Below are positions 15,524 to 23,641 of a stretch of DNA of 39,263 nt, piece by piece. The notes beneath the pieces are model-generated. The model saw nothing but the letters and a program-made list of their open reading frames with translations. It did not search any database and was not told the DNA's origin. Both the position numbers and the translations under genes were made by a program. The stretch is from an uncultured Nitrosomonadaceae bacterium (lineage in GTDB: Bacteria > Pseudomonadota > Gammaproteobacteria > Burkholderiales > Nitrosomonadaceae): the NCBI GenBank assembly GCA_905612245.1, contig CAJQRL010000055.1, positions 1 through 39,263 on the forward strand, read 5' to 3'. Position 1 is the first letter of the stretch. Each line of letters begins with the position of its first letter.

Positions 15524-15847
15524 TTATCCACGTATCAACATCTTAACAAATCCAAGGATTCGTTTCTTTATTTCCTTGCCCTTTGATTGAGCTTTTATCA
15601 GATTAAATGGTTCTTTTCCAAAAGAAACTGGCCATATCAACATAAAAAGCAAATAGGCCATAACAGTAAAGAATACTGCAGAAAAAAACTCTGCTGTAGA
15701 TAAATTTTCAAAGGATATAGTCGATGTAGCTATTTCACGGGCACTCGTGGCAAAATAGAAAACCAACATTAAAATAGCAACACCAGCCGCGACTCTCAAG
15801 CTTCGATTTAGAACTCTTTGCAACCAATGGGGTGGGTTATTTTTCAT
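15524..15847 (-). CDS. small two-pass membrane protein, unrecognised
   Basis: A 107-residue protein with two hydrophobic segments (about 17-36 and 50-72) and a basic C-terminal tail (KAQSKGKEIKKRILGFVKMLIRG), so an inner-membrane protein with cytoplasmic ends. The start codon lies 9 nt after the stop of the VOC-fold gene on the same strand, which suggests co-transcription with it and perhaps with the whole arsenosugar/PiT run. No family recognised; role unknown. Confidence 0.6.
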   Translation of the reverse strand: MKNNPPHWLQRVLNRSLRVAAGVAILMLVFYFATSAREIATSTISFENLSTAEFFSAVFFTVMAYLLFMLIWPVSFGKEPFNLIKAQSKGKEIKKRILGFVKMLIRG

Positions 15848-15856
15848 ATAATTTAT

Positions 15857-16240
15857 TTACGATTCCTCAATTTTGTAATCTGTTGTCAATATCTCTAATA
15901 GATGACCATTTGCATCACGAAAATAGATGCCACGGCCTTCATTATCATGATTCATTCTCATATTTTCTGAGGTATATGGACCGCTTCCATATTTGATATT
16001 TTCCATTTTCAAACGTTCAAATATAGTATCAAAATCTTGATCGGTTACCTTGAATGCGTAGTGATGAGGATCGAATTTATCGCTATTGGCAAAATCCAAA
16101 CAAAGTGTTTTATTAACTCTTACCACAATAAAACGCGAAAATTTTCCAATATATTTAAACCCAAATATCCTAGTATAAAATTCAGCAGATTTGACCTTGT
16201 CGTACGCCGGTATAATTGTATGGTTTAGTGTTATTTCCAT
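15857..16240 (-). CDS. VOC-fold (glyoxalase/dioxygenase-like) protein
   Basis: A 127-residue protein with the vicinal-oxygen-chelate fold in two beta-alpha-beta-beta-beta halves. Likely metal ligands are His7 (LNHTII), His59 or His60 (DPHHYAFKV) and Glu116 (GHLLEIL), fitting the His-His-Glu set of metal-dependent members. It lies 54 nt after the PiT gene on the same strand. In arsenic clusters VOC proteins include ArsI, the C-As lyase, but ArsI needs a vicinal cysteine pair for the trivalent arsenical and this protein has a single Cys (Cys47), so it is not a standard ArsI. Glyoxalase-like detoxification or a dioxygenase step on an unknown substrate remains possible. Confidence 0.8.
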   Translation of the reverse strand: MEITLNHTIIPAYDKVKSAEFYTRIFGFKYIGKFSRFIVVRVNKTLCLDFANSDKFDPHHYAFKVTDQDFDTIFERLKMENIKYGSGPYTSENMRMNHDNEGRGIYFRDANGHLLEILTTDYKIEES

Positions 16241-16294
16241 AGACCCTCTCTGAATTATAATCTAGACATGATTTGTGTAGCCATTTTTGATTTT

Positions 16295-17380
16295 TTATAA
16301 GACTGAGCTTAATAGCCATGCGACCCCAGCAGCAAATGGTAATGTCCCTATCCAGGATAATAAAATATTACGCAAAGTGTTCCAATCCAGTGTTCTGGCA
16401 CCTGCGCCAACTCCGACAATTGATCCTACTGAAACATGTGTTGTTGAGACAGGAAAACCAAATTTGCTAGCAACCAGAACCAAAGATGCTGTAATTAAAT
16501 TAGCAGTTAAACCTTGCTTATGATTCATTTTTGTTATGCGCTGGCTCATTGTCCTTGCAACTCGTTTTGCAAATAGCAACCCTCCTGCTGCCATTGCTAG
16601 TCCTATTACTACAGTAGAGGTTGTAGGTTGTAGTATTTGTGCTGCAAGAAGCAGTGCGGTTAATTTTGGCGTATCGTTTACACCGCGCGCAAAACAAATT
16701 GTCATTGCTGAAAATATATGTAGGCGATCCATAGTGCGCGATATATAGACTTTGATTGGAACTTTTATAGGATCGCAGCTGCTATTACTAGCAAGAATAA
16801 TGCTAGGTACAGAAAATTTAGTAACTAAAGAACCATCTGTTCCTGGGATTAATGTTTGTGTTGGTGTTACTAGGCAGGCACAATCTTTATCAGATTTAAT
16901 CGGTTTCATATCAAATAATTTATGAGCTAATACCCCGATAATAATGGCTATTATCGGACTGGCTATGAGCGGCAACATAAAAGTATTAGCCAATTTATCA
17001 AGATGTAAAATTCCCTCATTTTGTGCCATCCCAGCTCCAATAAGCCCGCCAATTAAGGCATGAGTAGTAGAAACTGGCAGTCCCATTTTTGTAGCCAGAG
17101 AGATGGTTACAGCCGCACCCGTTGCAACGCTTAAAATAAATAATGGTGTATTAGCCACTGTATCTGGTACTAGGCCCTTTCCAGAAAAATGTTGTACAAG
17201 CTCCTCAGCTAAAATTAATGAGGCGATACTACCTGCTACTGTTGCGGCAGTTGCCAAAAAAAGTGCCTGGCGATAGCTTAGCGTGTTTGTCCCCCATACT
17301 GTAGCAAAGCCTTTGAAGTTATCATTTGCACCATTACTAAAAGCAATGCACAAAGCAGCTATAATTAATAACCAGTCCAT
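16295..17380 (-). CDS. pit: PiT-family inorganic phosphate transporter
   Basis: A 361-residue polytopic membrane protein, somewhat shorter than E. coli PitA. Both PiT signatures are present: SNGANDNFKGFATVWGT near the N-terminus and FARGVNDTPKLTALL in the second half, plus the repeated GLPVSTTHALIGG / GFPVSTTHVSVGS segments of the inverted-repeat fold. About ten membrane segments. PiT proteins move divalent-metal-phosphate complexes by proton symport and also admit arsenate. Its start lies 46 nt after the arsM-like gene stop, so it is probably the continuation of the arsenosugar operon; the context suggests arsenate/phosphate entry coupled to arsenic conversion, which is inference. A role in plain low-affinity phosphate uptake is the alternative. 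Confidence 0.92.
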   Translation of the reverse strand: MDWLLIIAALCIAFSNGANDNFKGFATVWGTNTLSYRQALFLATAATVAGSIASLILAEELVQHFSGKGLVPDTVANTPLFILSVATGAAVTISLATKMGLPVSTTHALIGGLIGAGMAQNEGILHLDKLANTFMLPLIASPIIAIIIGVLAHKLFDMKPIKSDKDCACLVTPTQTLIPGTDGSLVTKFSVPSIILASNSSCDPIKVPIKVYISRTMDRLHIFSAMTICFARGVNDTPKLTALLLAAQILQPTTSTVVIGLAMAAGGLLFAKRVARTMSQRITKMNHKQGLTANLITASLVLVASKFGFPVSTTHVSVGSIVGVGAGARTLDWNTLRNILLSWIGTLPFAAGVAWLLSSVL

Positions 17381-17426
17381 TTCCTCAATCCTTTCGGTTT
17401 GATCTGGCGTATTTCCTGATAAATAA

Positions 17427-18467
17427 TCAGCAGCATTTTGAGCCTATTTTTGAGTTTTCTGTAGTATCAAATGGCATATTGCTACCATAGCTTGGGAAGA
17501 TTCCTAGATGACCTGAAAAGTCACCTATAAAATTGAAGTTATTTACATAGCGTGTGTCATGTAACATCCGCCAGGTATTACCACTTACAGGAAATTTCTT
17601 TCCTCTTTCTATATTATGATATTTGTCAAATATAAATTGATCGGCATGTTCAGGAATGTTACCAAGATAAATTACTTCCTGAGCATAGTCCTCGGACGAG
17701 GTCTCTAGATTTTTTAATTTAAATAGCCGATAAGTAGCAGAAACAAAATTAAGATCGCTAATACGAAGTGCCAACTCAGGGTTTGTAATTAATATAGGTT
17801 TATCTGTAACTAGCCTTGGATCTACAAATCCATGGCGACGTGCTAGCTGAAGAAAATCGTTCCAATATAGTGCGCCACCAAGACACTCACCATAGAGCAC
17901 CGGATCATTACGCACTGCGGTCGGGACTCGCCGATCTGCATATACATCTGAGAAATAGAACTCTCCACCCTCTTTAAGTAAAAGATTAATTCCATTTAGC
18001 ACCGCATCTTTATCCGGTGACAGGTTTACAACACAATTTGAAACAATCACATCAAAGCTATTTGGTTCTAAATTTAATTTATCTAGATGCTCGATATACC
18101 CTTTCAGAAAACTTACATTTTTATAACCAAAAACATCCGAATGGAAATCCTGATATTTGTTAGCAACTGTGAGCTGCTCATCTGTCATATCAACACCTAT
18201 CACTTCCCCTGATGATCCTACGAGCTGAGATAATAAGTAAACATCTCGTCCTGACCCACAGCCAAGATCCAGCACACGACAGCCTTCAAGGAGAGGAGGG
18301 CAGACCAACCCACAACCATAATAACGTGAAAGAATTTCTGGGTGAATTCGTGAAAGAAGTCGTTTTAGCCATGAAGGAGTAACGTTGGTATCGCAGCATG
18401 CGTTAGTTTTTAGATCATCTGTATGCTTAAGTTGATTACCGTAATAATCCTGAACAATTTCATGCAT
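17427..18467 (-). CDS. arsM: ArsM-like arsenite methyltransferase of the arsenosugar cluster
   Basis: A 346-residue SAM-dependent methyltransferase. The SAM site is LDLGCGSGRDVYLLS (67-81) with GVDMTDEQL as the acidic loop. Cysteines match the ArsM pattern: Cys24-Cys25 near the N-terminus (NACCDTN), Cys145 in the IVSNCVVNLSPDK motif and Cys195 in GECLGGALYWNDF; these correspond to the As(III)-binding cysteines of characterised ArsM. Extra cysteines at 52 and 56 and a terminal Cys-Cys pair are also present. It should methylate As(III), giving dimethylated intermediates for arsenosugars, in the cytoplasm. Its start is 114 nt after the upstream glycosyltransferase stop. The context (ArsS, two arsenosugar glycosyltransferases) supports arsenosugar synthesis rather than volatilisation alone. 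Confidence 0.9.
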   Translation of the reverse strand: MHEIVQDYYGNQLKHTDDLKTNACCDTNVTPSWLKRLLSRIHPEILSRYYGCGLVCPPLLEGCRVLDLGCGSGRDVYLLSQLVGSSGEVIGVDMTDEQLTVANKYQDFHSDVFGYKNVSFLKGYIEHLDKLNLEPNSFDVIVSNCVVNLSPDKDAVLNGINLLLKEGGEFYFSDVYADRRVPTAVRNDPVLYGECLGGALYWNDFLQLARRHGFVDPRLVTDKPILITNPELALRISDLNFVSATYRLFKLKNLETSSEDYAQEVIYLGNIPEHADQFIFDKYHNIERGKKFPVSGNTWRMLHDTRYVNNFNFIGDFSGHLGIFPSYGSNMPFDTTENSKIGSKCC

Positions 18468-18581
18468 AGCTATTCTCCTGATATTTGCAAAATAATGTCA
18501 TCAACTTTTCGTATTATTTAATTATAAGAAACTATGCTCTGTGTTTTTAGGCACAAAGACCATATCAATTAATATTGAAAA

Positions 18582-19202
18582 TTAGTAATCTGCTTCCCTC
18601 CATGTGCTGGGCAAAAACTTCAGATCTTTTGGCTCATCAATATCGTTCATACTAGGAAAAATTTTTATCGTTCGGCCTAATGTTTCCAGTCGTTCAGTTG
18701 TCTCAGCATAAACTGTATCCGTACTCCATTTAATAGATTCAAATAAAGACGCATGAAAAAAATTCAGTCCAAATAATACATAGCCACCATCAGTTGCAGG
18801 TATTAGAATCGAGTCAAAGTTATCCAAGCTTTCTTTAGCTCGTTGCAGATGAGTTGCTGTTAGTTGGGTACAATCTGTACCTATAATTAGGAGCGATTCA
18901 CCTCTATCAATAACACGCTGAGTAACCCGTGACAGCCGCTCTCCCAAATCACCCGTCCCTTGATCTGAGTACTCCAAATCACCTAATACCGCAAACTCCT
19001 GCCAAATCGAGTCTGTTGGTTGCGGGGTAACACACATTTCAACAGGTCCCACGCCAGCTTCCAGAGACTGGCTTAATGTATGAATTAACATTTTTTTTGC
19101 TAGATTAGCCGCTCCTTGTTTCCCAAGAGCAGGTATAAGCCGTGTCTTAGTAAAACCAGCTTGCGCTGCCTTAGTAAAAATTATTATACGAACGGGCTTC
19201 AT
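18582..19202 (-). CDS. arsenosugar-type glycosyltransferase (TIGR04282-like)
   Basis: A 206-residue GT-A-fold enzyme related to nucleotidyl/glycosyl transferases. Visible landmarks: IIFTKAAQAGFTKTRLIPALG (N-terminal nucleotide-binding region with KTRL), GDLGERLSRVT, IIGTDCTQLTATHL (metal-binding Asp region) and LIPATDGGYVLFGL. This is the TIGR04282 type, described from clusters with radical SAM ArsS and TIGR04283. It shares a 4-nt overlap with the upstream glycosyltransferase gene, so the two are translationally coupled. The exact donor and acceptor are unknown; a role in building the arsenic-linked sugar is inferred from context. Confidence 0.88.
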   Translation of the reverse strand: MKPVRIIIFTKAAQAGFTKTRLIPALGKQGAANLAKKMLIHTLSQSLEAGVGPVEMCVTPQPTDSIWQEFAVLGDLEYSDQGTGDLGERLSRVTQRVIDRGESLLIIGTDCTQLTATHLQRAKESLDNFDSILIPATDGGYVLFGLNFFHASLFESIKWSTDTVYAETTERLETLGRTIKIFPSMNDIDEPKDLKFLPSTWREADY

Positions 19203-19876
19203 TTGTATTTCTCCGCTAGCTGGCTAGCCGGAATACCCCGCCAATAATCCCAGCGAAGTCTCCACATAAGAAAAATAGTTTGCCAGACTCCATATAGCTC
19301 CCAGCGACGCCCTGAAGTTACGACGTGGCAATTAATACAACTAGGGGGTGAAAGCCTGCATAGCTTCTTTGATAGCGCAATATCTTCCATTAATAACTGT
19401 TCAGGGAAACAACCCGCTTTTAGGAAAGCTTCTTTTTTTACAAATATAACTTGATCTCCAGTAACAATATTCGTTAAGTATGAACGTAGATTCATCATAA
19501 ATCCGACTATGCAAAGTACCTTTGAATGTCCGTCTATACGAATCCTAAAATACCCCCAACAAGATGATGGGTTGTCAGAAAATATTTGTTTAATCAGTAA
19601 ATCCGCCGTATCCGGAAGTTGTGTATCAGCATGCAGGAATAATAGTGCTGAGCCGCTAGCCTTCTCTACACCAATATTCATTTGGTGGGCACGACCACAG
19701 GTGGTTTTTTCCACCCTAAACCCTTTGTTTTCTGCTATTTCAACTGAATTATCAGTGCTACCTCCGTCAACAATAATTATTTCGCAATTGTTTTTCCGAA
19801 ATTGTTCTAACTCTTTAAATAACTGAGGAATTCTAATGGCCTCATTCAATATAGGTATGATTATAGATAGCCTCAT
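19199..19876 (-). CDS. family 2 glycosyltransferase of arsenosugar clusters (TIGR04283-like)
   Basis: A 225-residue GT2 enzyme: LSIIIPILNEAIRIPQLFKEL at the N-terminus, IIIVDGGSTDNSVEIAE (nucleotide-binding Asp), ALLFLHADTQLP (DxD-like HAD), and TGDQVIFVKKEAF...LLMEDIALSKKL (ED catalytic region), then HVVTSGRRWE. This pattern is TIGR04283, a short GT2 group found beside TIGR04282 and ArsS. It overlaps the next gene by 4 nt. A stem-loop followed by a weak T-run (19921-19943) lies in the 104-nt gap upstream, so expression relative to ArsS may be attenuated. Confidence 0.9.
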   Translation of the reverse strand: MRLSIIIPILNEAIRIPQLFKELEQFRKNNCEIIIVDGGSTDNSVEIAENKGFRVEKTTCGRAHQMNIGVEKASGSALLFLHADTQLPDTADLLIKQIFSDNPSSCWGYFRIRIDGHSKVLCIVGFMMNLRSYLTNIVTGDQVIFVKKEAFLKAGCFPEQLLMEDIALSKKLCRLSPPSCINCHVVTSGRRWELYGVWQTIFLMWRLRWDYWRGIPASQLAEKYK

Positions 19877-19920
19877 AAATAATTAAGACGCAGGGTCTGC
19901 TATCTTTTCCAAGAACAAAA

Positions 19921-19943
19921 TCGAACAATTAATAATTGTTCGA
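19921..19943 (-). terminator. intra-operon stem-loop, possible attenuator
   Basis: Perfect 10-bp inverted repeat TCGAACAATT (19921-19930) / AATTGTTCGA (19934-19943) with a 3-nt loop. Read on the minus strand it is followed by TTTTGTT, a short imperfect U-tract, in the gap between the TVP38-type and GT2 genes. It could partially terminate transcription or form a processing site that separates the ArsS-TVP38 part from the glycosyltransferase part. Confidence 0.5.
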
Positions 19944-19980
19944 TCTACTCTAAATTTTTTACAATTTCCAGCAAGTGAAT

Positions 19981-20661
19981 TCATTTCTGTATACCATCCC
20001 TGCGTTGTAGAAAACGTAAGATCCATCTGGAAAATAATGGAAAGACTCCTAATAAAGTAAATGAAATAAGCAGCCCGGGTGAGATGATACTGCTAAGCCC
20101 TGATATTTTAGCTAGATGTGTGCCAGCATTTACGAAAACAAGCGTGCCAGCAAGCATTCCGACCTGGCTTACCCAATAATAATTAATAGTACGAATTGGA
20201 GTTAATCCCATTAAAAGATTAACGATAAAAAAAGGAAATATCGGTACAAGACGGAGGGTAAATAGATAGAAATTTCCATCTTTTAAAATGCCATTATTAA
20301 TAATATCTAGTCGATCCCCAAAGCGCGCCTGAATAGAGTCTCGAAACAGATAGCGGGAGACTAGAAATGAAAATGTAGCACCGATACTTGAGGCAAAGGA
20401 CACGATTATTGTTCCCCACAGTAGGCCAAACAAGGCGCCAGATGCAAGAGTCATTGCTGCAGCACCTGGTAAAGAAAGTGAAGTAACCGTAATGTAAAGC
20501 AAGAAAAAAATTAGCCCTGTCAGTACTGGTGAGTCTATGCGCCACGTTTCAAACTGCCCCAAACTTGACTTAAGGCTTTGAAAAGAAAGGTAGGAATTAA
20601 GATCGAATACAAAAAATATTGATATGAGGAATATTAAAAGAAAAATTATTAATTTTCTCAT
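19981..20661 (-). CDS. TVP38/TMEM64 (DedA-superfamily-like) membrane protein
   Basis: A 226-residue membrane protein with about five to six hydrophobic segments. The family core SNARE-associated/VTT motif is visible: LSLPGAAAMTLASGALFGLLWGTIIVSFASSIGATFSFLVSRYLFRDSI, followed by RLVPIFPFFIVNLLMGLTPI and the G-rich region MLAGTLVFVNAGTHL. TVP38 proteins are thought to act in lipid or small-molecule transport across the inner membrane. It starts 9 nt after the ArsS stop, so it is co-transcribed with it, which fits the repeated occurrence of TVP38 genes in such clusters. A role in moving arsenosugar or its lipid precursor is speculative. Confidence 0.88.
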   Translation of the reverse strand: MRKLIIFLLIFLISIFFVFDLNSYLSFQSLKSSLGQFETWRIDSPVLTGLIFFLLYITVTSLSLPGAAAMTLASGALFGLLWGTIIVSFASSIGATFSFLVSRYLFRDSIQARFGDRLDIINNGILKDGNFYLFTLRLVPIFPFFIVNLLMGLTPIRTINYYWVSQVGMLAGTLVFVNAGTHLAKISGLSSIISPGLLISFTLLGVFPLFSRWILRFLQRRDGIQK

Positions 20662-20670
20662 TATCTGGTT

Positions 20671-21654
20671 TTATTTCTGTAATGTTCCACTACAGCTACT
20701 ACCCTGACCAGCAGTACAACCGTAGCAGTGATCAGCCACCTGAATTGACCTGCCAAGCGGGTCTTCATTTAATAAATCACGCAAATGAGGTTTTCTCTTT
20801 GATTTTTCTGTTGATAGCCCTCTCATGCCTAACTCTAAGCCTAATTGTTGATTAAAATCACAGTCGGATAGATAACCTTTCCAGTCAACGCTGATAAGAT
20901 TGCGACACATTACGTTTGAATAATTTATATCCGTAAAATTATCTTTTAGTAATTGTATGTAGTCATTAAACTGGCCCTTTGAAATCAACGTAGAACCAAA
21001 ACGCTGTATAGGCATATTAGTTATAGTAAACAGCTCATTAAATATAATCCCAAAATTTTCATAGAGCTCTTTTTTATAAATAGATTGCAGCTTAGTTTGG
21101 TCAGGAGGTAATGAAGGGCCTTGTGGGTTATATGCCAGATTAAGTACCAGCCCTGTATTCTTGCATCCATAGCCGAGCGAATTTAATTCTTGTAAAGCAA
21201 GGATACTTTTATCAAACACACCATCCCCACGTTGTTTATCAACATCAGCCATGGAATAGAAGGGAAGTGAGGCACTGATTTCTACCTTCTGTCTGGCTAG
21301 GAATGTAGCTAAATCACCCTGACCGGGCTCATATAGAATTGTTAAATTACAGCGGTCAATAACTTTGATTCCTAAGGCGCTAGCTTCCTTTACCAGTGAT
21401 CTAAATCCCTCATGTAATTCAGGGGCGCCACCAGTGAGGTCAAGTGTTGTAATGTTCCTAGCTACAAGCACCTCTGGGATAAGCATAAGTGTTTCGTTAT
21501 CCATCATTTCACTACGTGTTGGTCCCGCATTGACATGACAGTGTAGGCAGGACTGATTACAGCGATAACCAAGGTTAACTTGAAGAGTTATAAGCTGCTC
21601 ACGATTTAGGCTCGGAAACTTCGTCGGTTGCAGCAGTGGCAGAGTGGGATGCAT
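20671..21654 (-). CDS. arsS: arsenosugar biosynthesis radical SAM protein ArsS
   Basis: A 327-residue radical SAM enzyme. The cluster motif CNQSCLHC (Cys32, Cys36, Cys39; Cx3Cx2C) lies in LGYRCNQSCLHCHVNAGP, followed by LDLTGGAPELHEGFR. The C-terminus is Cys-rich (Cys310, Cys313, Cys321), as in the family once named radical SAM/Cys-rich and later shown in cyanobacteria to be ArsS, which with ArsM makes arsenosugars by joining the 5'-deoxyadenosyl group to dimethylarsenical. The length is typical. It is the first gene of the minus-strand arsenosugar operon, with about 250 nt of promoter region between it and the divergent zinc-ribbon gene; no ArsR gene is nearby. Confidence 0.93.
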   Translation of the reverse strand: MHPTLPLLQPTKFPSLNREQLITLQVNLGYRCNQSCLHCHVNAGPTRSEMMDNETLMLIPEVLVARNITTLDLTGGAPELHEGFRSLVKEASALGIKVIDRCNLTILYEPGQGDLATFLARQKVEISASLPFYSMADVDKQRGDGVFDKSILALQELNSLGYGCKNTGLVLNLAYNPQGPSLPPDQTKLQSIYKKELYENFGIIFNELFTITNMPIQRFGSTLISKGQFNDYIQLLKDNFTDINYSNVMCRNLISVDWKGYLSDCDFNQQLGLELGMRGLSTEKSKRKPHLRDLLNEDPLGRSIQVADHCYGCTAGQGSSCSGTLQK

Positions 21655-21903
21655 ACCTTATCCTGGATAATTATAAAAATTCTGTTATCGCACACTGGAA
21701 AATAGTAAATACTATTGGTAGTAGTAATAATACATACTATGGACAGACTGGTTACATTTTATTCAAACTTTTAAAGAGTCTTGTCTGAATCAGGCGTAAT
21801 TAGTATGAATCATTGTAAATTTGGATTACAGAACTGATACAATAATTACTATATTATTCCAATATATATCAATATATTGGATGAAAAAATAAAGGAGGTT
21901 TTT

Positions 21904-22161
21904 GTGGAATTGATTAATATAGTATGGATGATATTTTGGCTCGCCTGTGTAGTTGCCTCTACAATTATTGGCTCTCCTAAAGAAATGGGGATTAGCTCCT
22001 TCTTTTATGGATTGATACTTGGTCCACTCGGAGTTGTTCTTGTTTTTATCAGCAAAGGAAAAAAAGTGACATGCCCATTCTGTAAGAAGCTAAATTACAT
22101 AACTTACAAAGTTTGTATACATTGTGATAAACAAATCAATGGCATCAAGAAGACAGAATAA
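21904..22161 (+). CDS. small membrane protein with C-terminal zinc ribbon
   Basis: An 85-residue protein. I start it at GTG 21904, which has a near-perfect AAGGAGG (21892-21898) 5 nt upstream; the in-frame ATG at 21877 lies before that site and would bury it in coding sequence. Two hydrophobic segments (about 2-20 and 30-48, with LGPLGVVLVFI) are followed by a cytoplasmic CPFCKKLNYITYKVCIHC knuckle (CxxC...CxxC), the four cysteines of a zinc ribbon. Such small anchored zinc-ribbon proteins are widespread and mostly uncharacterised. It precedes the YihY gene by 49 nt and could be co-transcribed with it; it is divergent from the arsenosugar operon. Confidence 0.7.
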   Translation: MELINIVWMIFWLACVVASTIIGSPKEMGISSFFYGLILGPLGVVLVFISKGKKVTCPFCKKLNYITYKVCIHCDKQINGIKKTE

Positions 22162-22210
22162 GATGGTCCGATCATATTATTATGCTTTAACTGGAACAAC
22201 TAATTACTGA

Positions 22211-23593
22211 ATGAAAGTTCTCTCAACTGATATGCTGAGTCGCTTCCGAGAATTTGTCTGGGAGGAACAGACAGGGTCGCAGTCAGTTTGGAAGGTATAT
22301 TGGATAAGGACACTACGGACCATATTAATACTTGCACAAGATATTATGCATGGTCAGCTCACATTGCGTGCAATGAGCTTAGTATTCACGACGCTATTAT
22401 CAATCGTACCATTGCTTGCATTATGTTTCTCAGTATTACAAGCGTTTGGTATTCATACTAAGATGCAGCCTATGTTGCTGACATTCCTTGAGCCTCTTGG
22501 GGAAGAGGGCAAAGAAATAGCAGCTAATATTGTGCAATTTATAGAAAATATGAATGTCGGCGTTCTTGGTACAGTTGGGTTGGCACTACTTCTATATACC
22601 GCAATTTCGTTAATGCAAAAAATTGAGCAATCATTAAATTATATCTGGCATATTAAAAATCCAAGACGTATCGGAGAGAGAGTTGTCCGTTACCTTAGTG
22701 TAATCATCATTGGGCCAATTCTGGTGTTTTCTGCACTGGGTATTACTGCAACAGTAATGAATCATGATGCGATGCGTAGCCTGATGGAAATCGGGGTATT
22801 AGACGATACTGTAAAGATAATAAGTAAGCTTGTTCCTTATTTACTTGTAAGCTCATGTTTTACTTTTGTATATATATTTATACCCAATACGCGGGTACGA
22901 TTCAAACCCGCACTAATTGGTGGCCTCGTTAGCGGGATTGCTTGGCAAAGCGCTGGATGGATATTTGCAACTTTTATAGCGTCATCAAATAATTATGCTG
23001 CGGTCTATTCAAGCTTAGCAATTCTGATACTTTTTATGATCTGGCTTTATTTATGCTGGGTTATCCTGTTATTTGGAGCCAGCGTTGCATTCTATATTCA
23101 GCATCAGGAGTATCTATATTTTAGAGATGGAAAACCAAGGCTAAGTGACCGACTAAGTAATCGAATGCGGGAACGAGTTGCACTCTCAATTATGTGTTTA
23201 GTAGCAGGTAAATTTCTTGATGGTGGGGCAATGCCTACAGCAACTGAATTTAAACGCTCACTCGGGGTCCCAGTACACGTTCTTCAGACAGTTCTCGATG
23301 CTCTAGAACGTCAGGAATTTATTGTGCAGAATGCTGATGACCCACCATCCTATCTTCCAGCACGCGACCCTTCATTAGTCACGGTCACACAAGTACTGAA
23401 TACTATGCGTATTGCTGGAGAAGATCGTCTCCTATCACCTGAAAAATTACCGATTCTACAGCCGGTAGAGCAAGCGCTAGATAGGGTACAGCAGGCTGTT
23501 GAATCGTCTGTTGGAGATATATCGCTACGTGATTTAGTAACAGGTAGTATGGAGCCTTTAGAGCATAACCCCAAAGTGCTGGAGGACTGGTAG
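22211..23593 (+). CDS. YihY/BrkB-family inner membrane protein with C-terminal winged-helix-like domain
   Basis: A 460-residue protein. Residues about 40-290 are the YihY/BrkB membrane core with six or so helices: LTLRAMSLVFTTLLSIVPLLAL, NVGVLGTVGLALLLYTAISLMQKIEQSLNYIWHI, YIFIPNTRVRFKPALIGGLVSGIAWQ, and YSSLAILILFMIWLYLCWVILLFGASVAFY. The last 150 residues are soluble with a winged-helix-like pattern (GVPVHVLQTVLDALERQEFIV), a fusion common in beta- and gammaproteobacterial members. Once called RNase BN in error; the actual function is unknown, possibly envelope transport. No strong ribosome site is seen before the ATG. Confidence 0.9.
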   Translation: MKVLSTDMLSRFREFVWEEQTGSQSVWKVYWIRTLRTILILAQDIMHGQLTLRAMSLVFTTLLSIVPLLALCFSVLQAFGIHTKMQPMLLTFLEPLGEEGKEIAANIVQFIENMNVGVLGTVGLALLLYTAISLMQKIEQSLNYIWHIKNPRRIGERVVRYLSVIIIGPILVFSALGITATVMNHDAMRSLMEIGVLDDTVKIISKLVPYLLVSSCFTFVYIFIPNTRVRFKPALIGGLVSGIAWQSAGWIFATFIASSNNYAAVYSSLAILILFMIWLYLCWVILLFGASVAFYIQHQEYLYFRDGKPRLSDRLSNRMRERVALSIMCLVAGKFLDGGAMPTATEFKRSLGVPVHVLQTVLDALERQEFIVQNADDPPSYLPARDPSLVTVTQVLNTMRIAGEDRLLSPEKLPILQPVEQALDRVQQAVESSVGDISLRDLVTGSMEPLEHNPKVLEDW

Positions 23594-23641
23594 AGTCTGT
23601 AGATCCTTAGATTAAGTAAGGAAGCAGCTTATGATGTTCCG

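Noticed and set aside
15857-16240. VOC protein as ArsI C-As lyase
   Set aside because: Located beside arsenic genes, but lacks the vicinal cysteine pair needed for binding trivalent organoarsenicals.
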